Assembly (NCBI GenBank): GCA_964395095.1
Contig: CAYMZZ010000008.1
Location: forward strand, 1 to 64,000
DNA from: CAYMZZ01 sp964395095
Lineage (GTDB): Bacteria > Bacteroidota > Bacteroidia > Chitinophagales > Chitinophagaceae
Reading direction: 5' to 3'
Length of the DNA: 64,000 nucleotides
Shown: positions 24,429 through 33,415 of the stretch, in pieces
Numbering within the stretch: the first letter of the stretch is position 1
Layout: every line of letters begins with the position of its first letter
Translations under genes and position numbers: made by a program
Notes under the pieces: model-generated
The model's input: the letters and a program-made list of their open reading frames with translations, nothing else
Database searches by the model: none
Told to the model about the DNA's origin: nothing

Positions 24429-25856
24429 ATGCACTTTCCCGACGCTACCCTTGACGAGGTCAACATCATAATGCAGCAAGCGCAGGAGGCTTTCCTGGCT
24501 TATCGAAAAATCCCCCTATCCGGCAGGGCCGCTTTTATGCGTGCCATTGCCGTACAATTGCAGGGCGCGACCGACGAGTTGATAAAGCTGGCAGCAGATG
24601 AAACCCATCTGCCCCTGGCCAGGCTTCGGTCGGAATTAACACGCACCTGTTTTCAGTTGAGCAGCTATGCCGATGCCTGTGAAAAAGGGGATTGGTTACA
24701 AGTTCGTAAGGAGGAGGCGGATCCCCATCGACAGCCCGCAAGACCCGATATCCGCAAGATGATGGTTCCCCTCGGACCTGTACTGGTTTTTGGCGCCGCC
24801 AATTTCCCCTTCGCCTATTCCACAGCCGGTGGTGATACGGCCTGCGCGCTCGCGGCTGGTTGCAGTGTTGTTGTGAAAGCCCACCCTGCTCATGCGAGAA
24901 CCAGTGAAAAAGTGGCGGAATTAATTCAAAAAGCCATCAGCCTTAGTCCGGATATTCCCGCTCACAGCTTCCAGCATATTCATGGCGCATCGCATGAAGT
25001 GGGAAAGGCCCTGGTTGAACATCCTTATGCCAAAGCCGTGGGATTTACCGGTTCCCTCGCAGGGGGCCGGCAGCTATTCGACTGGGCACAGCAACGACCC
25101 GTACCTATACCCGTGTTTGCCGAGATGAGCAGTATCAATCCCATTTTTATTTTCCCCGACAAATTGCAACAGGATCCGGAGGCGCTTGCCAAACAGATAG
25201 CCGGGTCCATTACCCTGGGGGTGGGACAATTTTGCACCAACCCGGGCTTATTGATCGCACCACAAATGCCCGCACTGGATATATTCCGCAAAGCCCTCGC
25301 CTTTGAAATCGAGAATGATCAGCCCGCGGAAATGCTGCATACTGGTATTTTTCAAAATTACGTGGAAAAAAGGGCCAATGCGCTGTCGCAGCCTAAGGTG
25401 GAGTTGTTGGCAACAGCAAAGGCCGAGCCCCTTTATAACCAGGGAATCGCCACTATAGCCAGTACCAGTGCGGAAAACTTTATGCAAAACCCCGTATTGC
25501 ATCGCGAAGTTTTTGGCCCCTGGTCACTGATCATTCAATGCGATAATATGGCGCAAATGCTGCAATTGGCCCGGCAATTGGAAGGGCAGCTCACGGCCAC
25601 ACTGATGGCCACCCGAAAAGACCTGCAAGAGTATCCTGAGTTTATGGACACGGCCATTGACCTCGCTGGCCGGGTGCTGATGAATGGCGTACCGACAGGC
25701 GTGGAAGTGAGCCTGGCCATGATGCATGGGGGACCCTATCCCGCCACCACCGACTCCCGCTTTACGGCTGTGGGCGCTGATGGCATCATGCGTTTCGTGC
25801 GCCCCGTGGCCTTTCAAAACTGGGAACCCGATATGCTGCCGGAATACCTGCGCTGA
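24429..25856 (+). CDS. Alpha-ketoglutarate semialdehyde dehydrogenase (ALDH family)
   Basis: 475 aa NAD(P)-dependent aldehyde dehydrogenase, expected to oxidise 2,5-dioxopentanoate to alpha-ketoglutarate. It has the KGSADH-type pattern: FGAANFPFAYSTAGGDTACALAAGCSVVVKAHP split by the cofactor site (K150), catalytic E232 in FAEMSSINP and nucleophile C269 in GQFCTNPG. These are the forms seen in hydroxyproline, arabinose and glucarate catabolic clusters. It follows the DapA-family gene on the same strand across a repeat element, and its last 43 bp overlap the 3' end of the convergent desaturase-like gene. Confidence 0.82.
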   Translation: MHFPDATLDEVNIIMQQAQEAFLAYRKIPLSGRAAFMRAIAVQLQGATDELIKLAADETHLPLARLRSELTRTCFQLSSYADACEKGDWLQVRKEEADPHRQPARPDIRKMMVPLGPVLVFGAANFPFAYSTAGGDTACALAAGCSVVVKAHPAHARTSEKVAELIQKAISLSPDIPAHSFQHIHGASHEVGKALVEHPYAKAVGFTGSLAGGRQLFDWAQQRPVPIPVFAEMSSINPIFIFPDKLQQDPEALAKQIAGSITLGVGQFCTNPGLLIAPQMPALDIFRKALAFEIENDQPAEMLHTGIFQNYVEKRANALSQPKVELLATAKAEPLYNQGIATIASTSAENFMQNPVLHREVFGPWSLIIQCDNMAQMLQLARQLEGQLTATLMATRKDLQEYPEFMDTAIDLAGRVLMNGVPTGVEVSLAMMHGGPYPATTDSRFTAVGADGIMRFVRPVAFQNWEPDMLPEYLR

Positions 25857-27094
25857 TATACCAGCCAGGCTGTTGCCGCAAACGACAATAGGAAATATCC
25901 CGCCAGGAAATAGACAATACCCGGCACATATACGGAAGCGCCAAACCAGTCGCCCTGTTCCACCATCAACCAGGCGGCCAGGCTGCAACGGAGTAGTTCC
26001 GCCACGATGGCCGAACTATTGCCATCCATCAGATCCGTAAGGCTGTAAACGGTGAGAAAGAGGAATGCGCCGTACCAGAATATATAGGTACCATCCATCG
26101 CGTTGATGCGCGCGATGCTGGCAAATAGATAGCTGGTGAAAAACAGGATCATGAAAAGCTGGATCCAGGCCCAGGCCCTCATTTCCTTTGAAGCATAGGG
26201 CTCGTATTTTTCAAAATGATACACGTCCTCAATCTTGTATACCGGATATTTTTCCGCTACATCAGCCGGCCGGTAACCGGTGGGTTTGAACCATAAACTG
26301 AATTTGTCCTTCCAGTTCCGGGTTCTCCACGCGTCCTTGCAAAGCAGCCAGAAATGCTGAAAGTTAATCTTGATAGGGTTCCAGGTACGAACGGGCCGGG
26401 TAATGCCATACACGGGCGGTACTTCGGGCAATTCTTCCTGAAAGCTGCCAAACCATTTGTCCCAGAAAATAAAGATCTGCCCATAGTTCTTGTCCATATA
26501 CTCCGGGTTAATGGCATGGTGTACCCGGTGATGCGATGGCGTTACGATGATTTTTTCGAGCCATCCCATTTTGTTGATATGTTGTGTATGATACCAGAAT
26601 TGTGCGAACAGATGCAGGGGTGCCACGATGGCGATGACCTCGCCGGGTACCCCCAGTAGCGCCGCGGGGAGCAGGAAGATGACAAATATTCTCGCCACAG
26701 ATGATATACTTTGCCGAAGTGCACAGGCCAGGTTGAAGTCTTCGCTGCTATGATGTACGATATGCCCGTTCCAGAAAAAATTGACTTTATGCTGAATACG
26801 GTGAACCCAGTAACCGGCAAGGTCGAGTGTAAAAAATGCGACAACATATACCAGCCAGGTGGCTTCTATTTGCGTGATTGCCAGTTGTTCGAGCATCCAG
26901 GGATAGCTGATGATTACCAGCGAAAGGCCCAGCACGTCCTTTACCACATTGGTTACGCCGGAGCTGAGGCTCGCGATCATATCCATGCTGCGCACCGTTG
27001 CCCGGTGCTTTTTCCAGCCATACCATTTCTCAAACAATACAAGGGCCAGAAAGGCCGGCATGGCAATGAGCAGTATCTTTCCGTACATTTCCAT
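25814..27094 (-). CDS. Sterol desaturase / fatty acid hydroxylase family protein
   Basis: 426-aa membrane di-iron protein. Histidine boxes: HRIQH (about 98), HIVHHSSEDFN (about 111-121), and HHRVHH (about 187-192), preceded by HTQHIN. Helices surround the boxes, and an extra C-terminal block of four or so helices (after about 300) goes beyond the standard ~280-aa domain. The family hydroxylates or desaturates lipids (for example ornithine lipids, carotenoids, alkyl ethers); the substrate here is not identifiable. ATG 27094 is preferred to a TTG two codons upstream. It lies opposite to the catabolic genes around it and converges with the ALDH gene with a 43-bp overlap. Confidence 0.85.
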   Translation of the reverse strand: MEMYGKILLIAMPAFLALVLFEKWYGWKKHRATVRSMDMIASLSSGVTNVVKDVLGLSLVIISYPWMLEQLAITQIEATWLVYVVAFFTLDLAGYWVHRIQHKVNFFWNGHIVHHSSEDFNLACALRQSISSVARIFVIFLLPAALLGVPGEVIAIVAPLHLFAQFWYHTQHINKMGWLEKIIVTPSHHRVHHAINPEYMDKNYGQIFIFWDKWFGSFQEELPEVPPVYGITRPVRTWNPIKINFQHFWLLCKDAWRTRNWKDKFSLWFKPTGYRPADVAEKYPVYKIEDVYHFEKYEPYASKEMRAWAWIQLFMILFFTSYLFASIARINAMDGTYIFWYGAFLFLTVYSLTDLMDGNSSAIVAELLRCSLAAWLMVEQGDWFGASVYVPGIVYFLAGYFLLSFAATAWLVYQRRYSGSISGSQF

Positions 27095-27128
27095 ATGCAA
27101 ACAATGATTACGAATTTACAAAATTTGG

Positions 27129-28142
27129 ATGAAGCATATATTTGAATGTATCGATGGGCATACCTGCGGCAATCCGGTAAGGGTTGTGGCCAAAGGCGCC
27201 CCTGACCTGCGCGGAAGCAGCATCGCCGAAAAGCGCCTGCACTTCCTGGAGGAATACGACTGGATCCGAACCGGCCTGATGTTTGAGCCCCGTGGCCATG
27301 ATATGATGAGCGGGAGCCTGATCTATCCCCCTGCGAATCCGGAAAACGATGCGGCCATCCTCTTTATTGAAACCAGTGGCTGCCTTCCCATGTGCGGGCA
27401 TGGAACCATCGGCACCGTTACCATCGCCATTGAGGAAGGACTGATTCGTCCTCGCCATCCTGGTAAGCTGCGTCTCGAAACCCCGGCGGGTTTGGTACGC
27501 GTAAGCTATCAGTCGGAATGGAAAGAAGGCAGGGAAAAAGTGCGCTCTGTGCAACTCATCAATATTCCATCCTATCTGCATGCGTCCGATTTGGAAGTGG
27601 AATGCCCTGGCCTCGGCAGGATCCGCGTGGATGTGGCCTATGGCGGAAACTTTTATGCCATAGTGGATGAGCAGGAAAATTTTCCGGGCCTGCAGCATTT
27701 CAGCGCTGCGCAATTGATTGAGATGGCCCGCGAATTGCGCAGGAATATCAATGCCAGCTACCAGTTTGTGCATCCCGAAGATGAGCGTATCAGCGGATGC
27801 AGCCATATTCTTTGGACAGGGGCCGTGCTCGACCCCCAATCAACCGCGCGCAATGCCGTCTTCTATGGCGATAAGGCGATTGACCGCTCGCCTTGCGGAA
27901 CCGGCACCAGCGCAAGGATGGCACAATGGTACGCGAAGGGGCGGTTGAAAAAAGGCGATGCATTTGTACACGAAAGCATCATCGGATCCAAATTCACGGG
28001 TCGTATCGAAGAAGAATTGCTACTGGCCGGACAACCTGCCATTCGACCCTCCATCGAAGGCTGGGCCAAAATTTATGGTTACAATACCATTTGGATTGAT
28101 GAAGAAGATGATCCGTTTGCGAAGGGATTTCAGGTGTTGTGA
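27129..28142 (+). CDS. 4-hydroxyproline 2-epimerase (proline racemase family)
   Basis: 337-aa proline-racemase-fold enzyme. Both catalytic cysteines are present: C89 in PMCGHGTIG and C256 in DRSPCGTGTSA. Two cysteines indicate racemase/epimerase chemistry; trans-3-hydroxyproline dehydratases have Thr at the second site. The neighbours (D-amino-acid dehydrogenase, DapA-family lyase, semialdehyde dehydrogenase) are the other steps of trans-4-hydroxy-L-proline breakdown, so epimerisation to cis-4-hydroxy-D-proline is the best call; proline racemase is the alternative. The start is 34 bp from the divergent desaturase-like gene. Confidence 0.82.
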   Translation: MKHIFECIDGHTCGNPVRVVAKGAPDLRGSSIAEKRLHFLEEYDWIRTGLMFEPRGHDMMSGSLIYPPANPENDAAILFIETSGCLPMCGHGTIGTVTIAIEEGLIRPRHPGKLRLETPAGLVRVSYQSEWKEGREKVRSVQLINIPSYLHASDLEVECPGLGRIRVDVAYGGNFYAIVDEQENFPGLQHFSAAQLIEMARELRRNINASYQFVHPEDERISGCSHILWTGAVLDPQSTARNAVFYGDKAIDRSPCGTGTSARMAQWYAKGRLKKGDAFVHESIIGSKFTGRIEEELLLAGQPAIRPSIEGWAKIYGYNTIWIDEEDDPFAKGFQVL

Positions 28143-28147
28143 GGAAG

Positions 28148-28483
28148 TGGTAAGTAGTAAGTTGTAAGTTGTAAGTTTTAAGTTTTAAGTGGTAGTGGGT
28201 AGGTGAAGAATAGAGTCTGCGAAAATCTGTGCAAATCTGCGGGAAAGCTACTTGCACTTTCAACATCTTCAAAGCACAAGAAGGTTCCCGCAGATTTGCG
28301 CAGATTTTTCCCGCAGATGAACGCAGATAAAGGTGTAGAGCAAAAAGGATTCACTTTTTCGGGCCTGACAAATAGATAAGTGTAAGAGGGATTTCATGAC
28401 TCTAAGCATTTCAATAATCCTGCAGGCATGCTGTTCCTCAAATTCACAAATTCACAAATTCACAAATCCACAAATTCACAAAT
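28148..28483. repeat. Composite word-array and TCTGCG element 9
   Basis: TAAGTTN 7-mers (28148-28191), forward TCTGCG arm (28215-28246), centre with CATCTTCAAAGCACA, reverse arm CCCGCAGATTTGCGCAGA and following (28284-28329), about 105 bp of non-repeat DNA, then a reverse GTGAATTT array (AAATTCAC, 28437-28483) ending 10 bp before the GH127 start codon. Covers most of the 351-bp gap; no gene seen inside. Confidence 0.8.
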
Positions 28484-28493
28484 ACATTCTCTC

Positions 28494-30479
28494 ATGCGAC
28501 AGATATCCCTAATCATCACCCTAATCTTTATAAAGCTTGGCACGCATGCGCAATCGGGTTGGCAATACCGGCCGGTCAATTTTTCAAAAGTGAATATTAC
28601 CGATGCATTCTGGCAACCGCGGATGGAAACGGTGGCTATGGTTACCATGGATGCCTGTATCTATCAAACCGAGCAGCGTACGCCCCGGATCCGCAATTTT
28701 GAAAAAGTGGCGAGAAAGCAGGGGGAGAAGCACGAAGGCATTTATTACGACGACAGCGATGTATACAAAGCCATCGAAGCCATGGCTTATTCCCTTCGTA
28801 CCCGTCGCGACTCTGCCCTTGAAGCCAGGGCTGATGAGTGGATTCAAAAGATCGCGGCCGCGCAGGAACCGGATGGTTACTTAAATACCTATTATTCGCT
28901 GCGCGGTCTCCAGGGCCGATGGACCGATGTGGAAAAACATGAAGACTATAATGCCGGCCACCTTTTTGAGGCCGCTGTGGCTTATTATGATGTGACCGGT
29001 AAACGAAAGCTCCTCGACGTGGCCATTCGCCTGGCCAACCATATCGACTCGGCACTTTTTCGGTCGGGCCGCAAATGGATCAGTGGCCACCAGGAAATTG
29101 AACTGGCCCTGGTAAAGCTTCATCGCGTAACGGGCGATATCCGCTATATTGAGCTGGCCGACTGGTATATTCAATCGCGAGGTTACCAGTTTCCTTACCA
29201 AAGCAGTTGGCTTACTCCCGCCTACTGGCAGGACCTGAAGCCGGTTACAGAGCAAACCGAAATAACGGGGCATGCCGTACGGGCCATGTATCTGTTTAGC
29301 GGCGTGGCCGACCTGGCGGCGATAAAACAGAACAGGGAGTACTTGCAGGCCATGGAGCGAATTTGGGAAGATGTTGTTTACCGCAACATGTATGTGACGG
29401 GCGGAATCGGCTCGGCTGGGGACAATGAAGGTTTTTCCGTGGATTATGACCTGCCCAATGAGGAAGCCTATTGCGAAACCTGTGCCAGCGTGGGAATGGT
29501 TTTCTGGAATGCGCGAATGAGCCAGCTAACGGGGAATTCAAAATACTACGATATACTGGAACGCAGTCTCTACAATGGCGCCCTCGATGGCCTGAGCCTG
29601 TCGGGTGATCGTTTCTTTTACGACAACCCCCTGGCCAGCAATGGCAAACATAGCCGCAAAGCATGGTTTGGAACCGCCTGTTGCCCGGCCAATATAGCCA
29701 GGCTGGTGGCCTCGCTGGGCGATTATGTGTATGGGGAAGCAAAAGATCAATTGTGGGTAAACCTGTTTGTTGGCAGCGATGCGGAACTGCGCATGGGTGG
29801 CGAGCCGGTAAAAATCAAAATGGCAACCAACTATCCCTGGGATGGAAAAATCAGCCTGCAAACCGGTCTTTCCAAAAAGCGTCGATTTCAAATTCGGGTA
29901 AGGGTTCCCGGCTGGTACCAGGGCCGGATGGTAGATGGCGATTTGTATAAACGAGCCCCGGAATCTGGCGCTAATCACCTTATTGAACCAACTGTCAATG
30001 GCAAAGCCGTACCCTATAAAATGGAAAATGGGTATATTGTCGTAGACGGCAACTGGAAAGAAGGTGACCGTCTGGAACTGGAATTTCCCCTTCAAACCCA
30101 ATTACTGATTTCCCGTGAGGAAGTAGCCGCCAATCGCGACCGGATGGCTTTGCAACGCGGCCCGCTGGTTTATTGCGTGGAAGGAGCGGATAACCCGGCA
30201 GGTGTATGGAACCTGTTGATGGACCCGTCGGCAAGCTGGAAGCCGGTTGTTCATACCATTCAGGGGCATAAGTTGACGGCCTTAAAGGGGGATATTTGGG
30301 AACTGGTTCCCGATGCCAGTGGTAAGGACGTCCAAATCCGGAAAAGGGGGGTAACGGCCATCCCTTATTATTCATGGGCCAATCGGCAGCCCAACGATAT
30401 GCAGGTATGGCTGCCCACCAGGATTCATTCCCTGATGATCAACAACAGCAATAAAAAATCGGACGGAGGAAATTATTAG
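28494..30479 (+). CDS. Secreted GH127 glycoside hydrolase (probable beta-L-arabinofuranosidase)
   Basis: 661 aa. The ATG at 28494 begins a signal peptide (MRQISLIITLIFIKLGTHAQ); an upstream start would translate repeat DNA. The (alpha/alpha)6 domain carries the GH127 zinc/nucleophile set seen in Bifidobacterium HypBA1: E328 and C330 in YCETCAS, C396-C397 in TACCPANIAR, and E312 in DNEGFS at the acid/base spacing of 16 before E328. C-terminal beta-sandwich follows. HypBA1 releases L-arabinose from hydroxyproline-linked beta-L-arabinofuranosides; the surrounding hydroxyproline genes fit that substrate. The next gene, a D-amino-acid dehydrogenase, starts 33 bp downstream with its own promoter box. 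Confidence 0.85.
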   Translation: MRQISLIITLIFIKLGTHAQSGWQYRPVNFSKVNITDAFWQPRMETVAMVTMDACIYQTEQRTPRIRNFEKVARKQGEKHEGIYYDDSDVYKAIEAMAYSLRTRRDSALEARADEWIQKIAAAQEPDGYLNTYYSLRGLQGRWTDVEKHEDYNAGHLFEAAVAYYDVTGKRKLLDVAIRLANHIDSALFRSGRKWISGHQEIELALVKLHRVTGDIRYIELADWYIQSRGYQFPYQSSWLTPAYWQDLKPVTEQTEITGHAVRAMYLFSGVADLAAIKQNREYLQAMERIWEDVVYRNMYVTGGIGSAGDNEGFSVDYDLPNEEAYCETCASVGMVFWNARMSQLTGNSKYYDILERSLYNGALDGLSLSGDRFFYDNPLASNGKHSRKAWFGTACCPANIARLVASLGDYVYGEAKDQLWVNLFVGSDAELRMGGEPVKIKMATNYPWDGKISLQTGLSKKRRFQIRVRVPGWYQGRMVDGDLYKRAPESGANHLIEPTVNGKAVPYKMENGYIVVDGNWKEGDRLELEFPLQTQLLISREEVAANRDRMALQRGPLVYCVEGADNPAGVWNLLMDPSASWKPVVHTIQGHKLTALKGDIWELVPDASGKDVQIRKRGVTAIPYYSWANRQPNDMQVWLPTRIHSLMINNSNKKSDGGNY

Positions 30480-30500
30480 TTGAAACATGAAATGCTGCGG

Positions 30501-30508
30501 TAATTTTG
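30501..30508 (+). promoter_or_regulatory. -7 box of the D-hydroxyproline dehydrogenase gene (leaderless geometry)
   Basis: TAATTTTG, exact consensus, ending 4 nt before the ATG at 30513. GTTG at 30479-30482 is a possible -33 element (18-bp spacer). Start of transcription would fall on or next to the start codon. Confidence 0.6.
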
Positions 30509-30512
30509 CGCT

Positions 30513-31760
30513 ATGAAAGTAACGATCATTGGCGGGGGTATCGCCGGCCTCGCTTCGGCTTATTATTTACATAAACAGGGAATGGAGGTAGTGGTGCTGG
30601 AAAGAAACCGGATGGAAGATGGATGTTCTTATGGGAATATGGGATACGTATCACCCTCGCATTTTATACCATTGGCCACGCCGGGAATCGTTGCACAGGG
30701 TTTGAAGTGGATGCTTCGTTCATCCAGCCCTTTCTATATCAAGCCAAGGCTTAACTGGGATCTGATTCAATGGGGTATGCTTTTTTGGAAAAATGCCAAT
30801 GCCTCGCAGGTACAGAAAAGTATACCACATCTGAATAATCTCCTGCAACTCACACGCGAGCTGGTGGTAAACGATTGGCAAAAGGAGTTGCCTCAATCTT
30901 TTGATTTGGTGGAGAAAGGCTGCTGGATGCTTTACAAGCAGGAGAAAACACGGGTGCACGAAGCAGAATTGGCGGAACAGGCCGAAAAACTGGGTTTGAA
31001 AGCCAGAATATATTCGCCAGCCGAAGTGCAGGAACTGGAACCGGAAATCGAAACCAATGTGGCGGGTGGTGTTTTGTATTACGACGATTGTCATGTGCAG
31101 CCGGCCAAACTCATGCAGGCATTGTACCAGTATTTGCAAAGTGTGGGTGTAAAGTTTTGGCTGAATACCGAGGTAAAAGATTTTGAAATAAAGGGCGACA
31201 GGGTAGTGGCAGCCCGCACAGATAAGAGCGATTTGTACAGCGATAGCTGGGTGCTGGCCAATGGTTCCTGGTTGGGATTATTGGGCAAAAAACTGGGCAT
31301 TCGCATGCCCATGCAGCCCGGCAAGGGCTATTCTCTCAGCTTTGACAATATGGCCAGAAACCTGCAACACCCCGCTATTTTAGTCGATCACCGCACTGCC
31401 ACCACCCCCATCGATCGCTGGTTGCGTATTGGCGGCACCATGGAATTGAGTGGCCATAACGATCAAATTCTTCCCAGGCGAGTGCAGGCCATTGTAGACG
31501 CGGTGAAACTTTATTTCCCTGATATGGCCTTGCCCGCCATGAGTCCCGAAAAGGCCTGGTATGGATACCGGCCCGTGAGTCCGGATGGAATGCCCTATAT
31601 TGGGAAGTTGTCAACATCGGGAAATTGTTATGTGGCGGGTGGCCACGCCATGCTCGGTATAAGCGCGGCGGCCGGCACAGGATTTATCCTTGGGCAATTA
31701 ATGACAGGCAAGCCTCCTGCTATTCCGGTGGAAGCCTTTAGCCCTGAACGTTTTCGTTAA
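30513..31760 (+). CDS. FAD-dependent D-amino-acid (D-hydroxyproline) dehydrogenase
   Basis: 415-aa DadA/DAO-type flavoprotein. The FAD dinucleotide site GGGIAGLASAYYLHKQG is at the N-terminus, with the C-terminal YGYRPVSPDGMPYIG and GHAMLGISAAAGTG motifs of the DadA group. It would oxidise cis-4-hydroxy-D-proline to 1-pyrroline-4-hydroxy-2-carboxylate and pass electrons to the respiratory chain. Assignment to hydroxyproline rather than D-alanine rests on the neighbouring epimerase, DapA-family and semialdehyde dehydrogenase genes. bshC follows after 53 bp. Confidence 0.8.
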   Translation: MKVTIIGGGIAGLASAYYLHKQGMEVVVLERNRMEDGCSYGNMGYVSPSHFIPLATPGIVAQGLKWMLRSSSPFYIKPRLNWDLIQWGMLFWKNANASQVQKSIPHLNNLLQLTRELVVNDWQKELPQSFDLVEKGCWMLYKQEKTRVHEAELAEQAEKLGLKARIYSPAEVQELEPEIETNVAGGVLYYDDCHVQPAKLMQALYQYLQSVGVKFWLNTEVKDFEIKGDRVVAARTDKSDLYSDSWVLANGSWLGLLGKKLGIRMPMQPGKGYSLSFDNMARNLQHPAILVDHRTATTPIDRWLRIGGTMELSGHNDQILPRRVQAIVDAVKLYFPDMALPAMSPEKAWYGYRPVSPDGMPYIGKLSTSGNCYVAGGHAMLGISAAAGTGFILGQLMTGKPPAIPVEAFSPERFR

Positions 31761-31813
31761 AAATTTGTTGAGGTCGCAGGGCTTAACCCCGGGCTTCCTA
31801 CTTTTATAGTTTT

Positions 31814-33415
31814 ATGGATTGTACGGCTACACGATTGGACTATGAAGCGACCGGAATTTTGTCCGGAATTGTGATGGATCACCTCCATCAGTCCCCCAGG
31901 CTTCGTGATTTTTATTCTTATGCGCCAAATTGGGATGGATTTGAGCGGGCCTTGTTGGCACGAAAAAAAATGGCGACAGATCGCCAATCACTTTATCAGC
32001 ATCTCACACAACAATATGCGAAGGTGGAAATAGCCGACCCCGTGAAAGCGAATATCGAATCCTTGCTTTCTCCCCATACATTCACCATCGTTACGGCACA
32101 CCAGCCCAATCTTTTTACAGGGCCACTCTATTTCCTTTTCAAGATACTCCATGTAATCAGGCTGGCGGAAGAGGCGGCCCTGCGTTTTGAAGGTACCCGT
32201 TTCGTACCGGTTTATTATATGGGCAATGAAGATGCCGATTTCGATGAACTGGGTCATTTCTTCATGGGAGGGGAAAAATATTCCTGGGCAACCCGGCAAT
32301 CAGGAGCGGTTGGTTATATGAAAGTGGATGATGGATTGCTCCAATTACTTGCCAGAGTGGAAGGGCAGTTGGGTGTATTGCCACACGGCGCAGAACTAAT
32401 GACCGCGATGAAGCGGTTTTTTCAAAAGGGAGCCCGCATTCAGGATGCCATGCTGCAACTGGTGAATTTTCTTTTTGGAGAATATGGGCTGCTGGTCATC
32501 GTTGCCGACAGTCCCGATCTCAAGCGCCAGATGATCCCCATCTTTGAAAAAGAATTGTTTGAAGAAGGCGCTTCGACAATGGTGTTGCAAACAGCAACCA
32601 GACTTGGCGAATCGGGATACAGGGTGCAGGCGCATCCCCGGGAAATCAACCTCTTTTACCTGGCCGAAGGCATCCGTAACCGCATTGAAAAGGATGGGGA
32701 TGATTTTATCGTTCATCAAACGGATATGCGTTTTTCGGTGGAGCAGATGCGGGCTGAGTTGCAGCAGCACCCGGAACGCTTCAGTCCCAATGTAATTCTT
32801 CGCGGCATTTACCAGGAGCTTATTCTGCCGAATATCGCATTCGTTGGCGGCGGCGGCGAAACGGCTTACTGGCTTCAACTGCGCAGCCTGTTTGATTCGC
32901 TCAACGTTCCGTTTCCTCCACTCATTTTACGAAATTCTTTCCTGCTGCTGGCGGCCAAACAGCAGTCGGTACTCGACAAAATTCGCATCCGGCCCGATCA
33001 ATTGTTCCAGGGCAAGGAAGTGCTTTTTCAGTGGTGGGTAAAAAGGGAAACGAGTCATGAACTCTCACTCAATGGCAAACTGGATAAAGCGGCTGCGCTA
33101 TATGATGATATTGTAAAGCAGGCTGCGGAAGTAGACCGTACCCTGGTGGCACATGTGGAAGCATTAAAAGCAAGGGCGCTGGAGAAATTGCAGCAACTGG
33201 AAACGAAAATGCTCCGTGCGGAGAAAAGAAAGTTCAGCGATGAGCGCCGGCAACTGGAAACGATCTATCAGCAGTTGTTTCCACGTGATGGCTTGCAGGA
33301 GAGGGTAGAAAACTTTATGCCATTTTATGCACGCTATGGCCGGGAATGGATCCGGCAGTTATACAAGGCTTCGCAAGCTATGGATCAGCAATTTACTATT
33401 CTGAATTGCCCTTAA
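31814..33415 (+). CDS. bshC: Bacillithiol biosynthesis cysteine-adding enzyme BshC
   Basis: 533-aa putative ligase for the last step of bacillithiol synthesis, joining cysteine to GlcN-malate. Diagnostic segments: TAHQPNLFTGPLYFLFKILHVI (the nucleotide-binding-like start of the core, abbreviated to its key HQPNLFTGP), YMGNEDADFDELGHF, and VGGGGETAYWLQL; a coiled-coil precedes the C-terminus (about 425-500). TACTTTTA (31799-31806) is a 7/8 promoter box 7 nt before the ATG. bshB1 lies 26 kb away at 58.7 kb; bshA is not in the window. The 3' end overlaps purE by 4 bp, convergently. Confidence 0.92.
   Translation: MDCTATRLDYEATGILSGIVMDHLHQSPRLRDFYSYAPNWDGFERALLARKKMATDRQSLYQHLTQQYAKVEIADPVKANIESLLSPHTFTIVTAHQPNLFTGPLYFLFKILHVIRLAEEAALRFEGTRFVPVYYMGNEDADFDELGHFFMGGEKYSWATRQSGAVGYMKVDDGLLQLLARVEGQLGVLPHGAELMTAMKRFFQKGARIQDAMLQLVNFLFGEYGLLVIVADSPDLKRQMIPIFEKELFEEGASTMVLQTATRLGESGYRVQAHPREINLFYLAEGIRNRIEKDGDDFIVHQTDMRFSVEQMRAELQQHPERFSPNVILRGIYQELILPNIAFVGGGGETAYWLQLRSLFDSLNVPFPPLILRNSFLLLAAKQQSVLDKIRIRPDQLFQGKEVLFQWWVKRETSHELSLNGKLDKAAALYDDIVKQAAEVDRTLVAHVEALKARALEKLQQLETKMLRAEKRKFSDERRQLETIYQQLFPRDGLQERVENFMPFYARYGREWIRQLYKASQAMDQQFTILNCP

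Noticed and set aside
27129..28142. trans-3-hydroxy-L-proline dehydratase
   Set aside because: That enzyme has Thr at the second catalytic position; here it is Cys256, so epimerase/racemase chemistry fits.
28428..28493. Longer GH127 N-terminus starting at 28428
   Set aside because: The extra 22 residues are translated repeat words; the ATG at 28494 begins a clean signal peptide.
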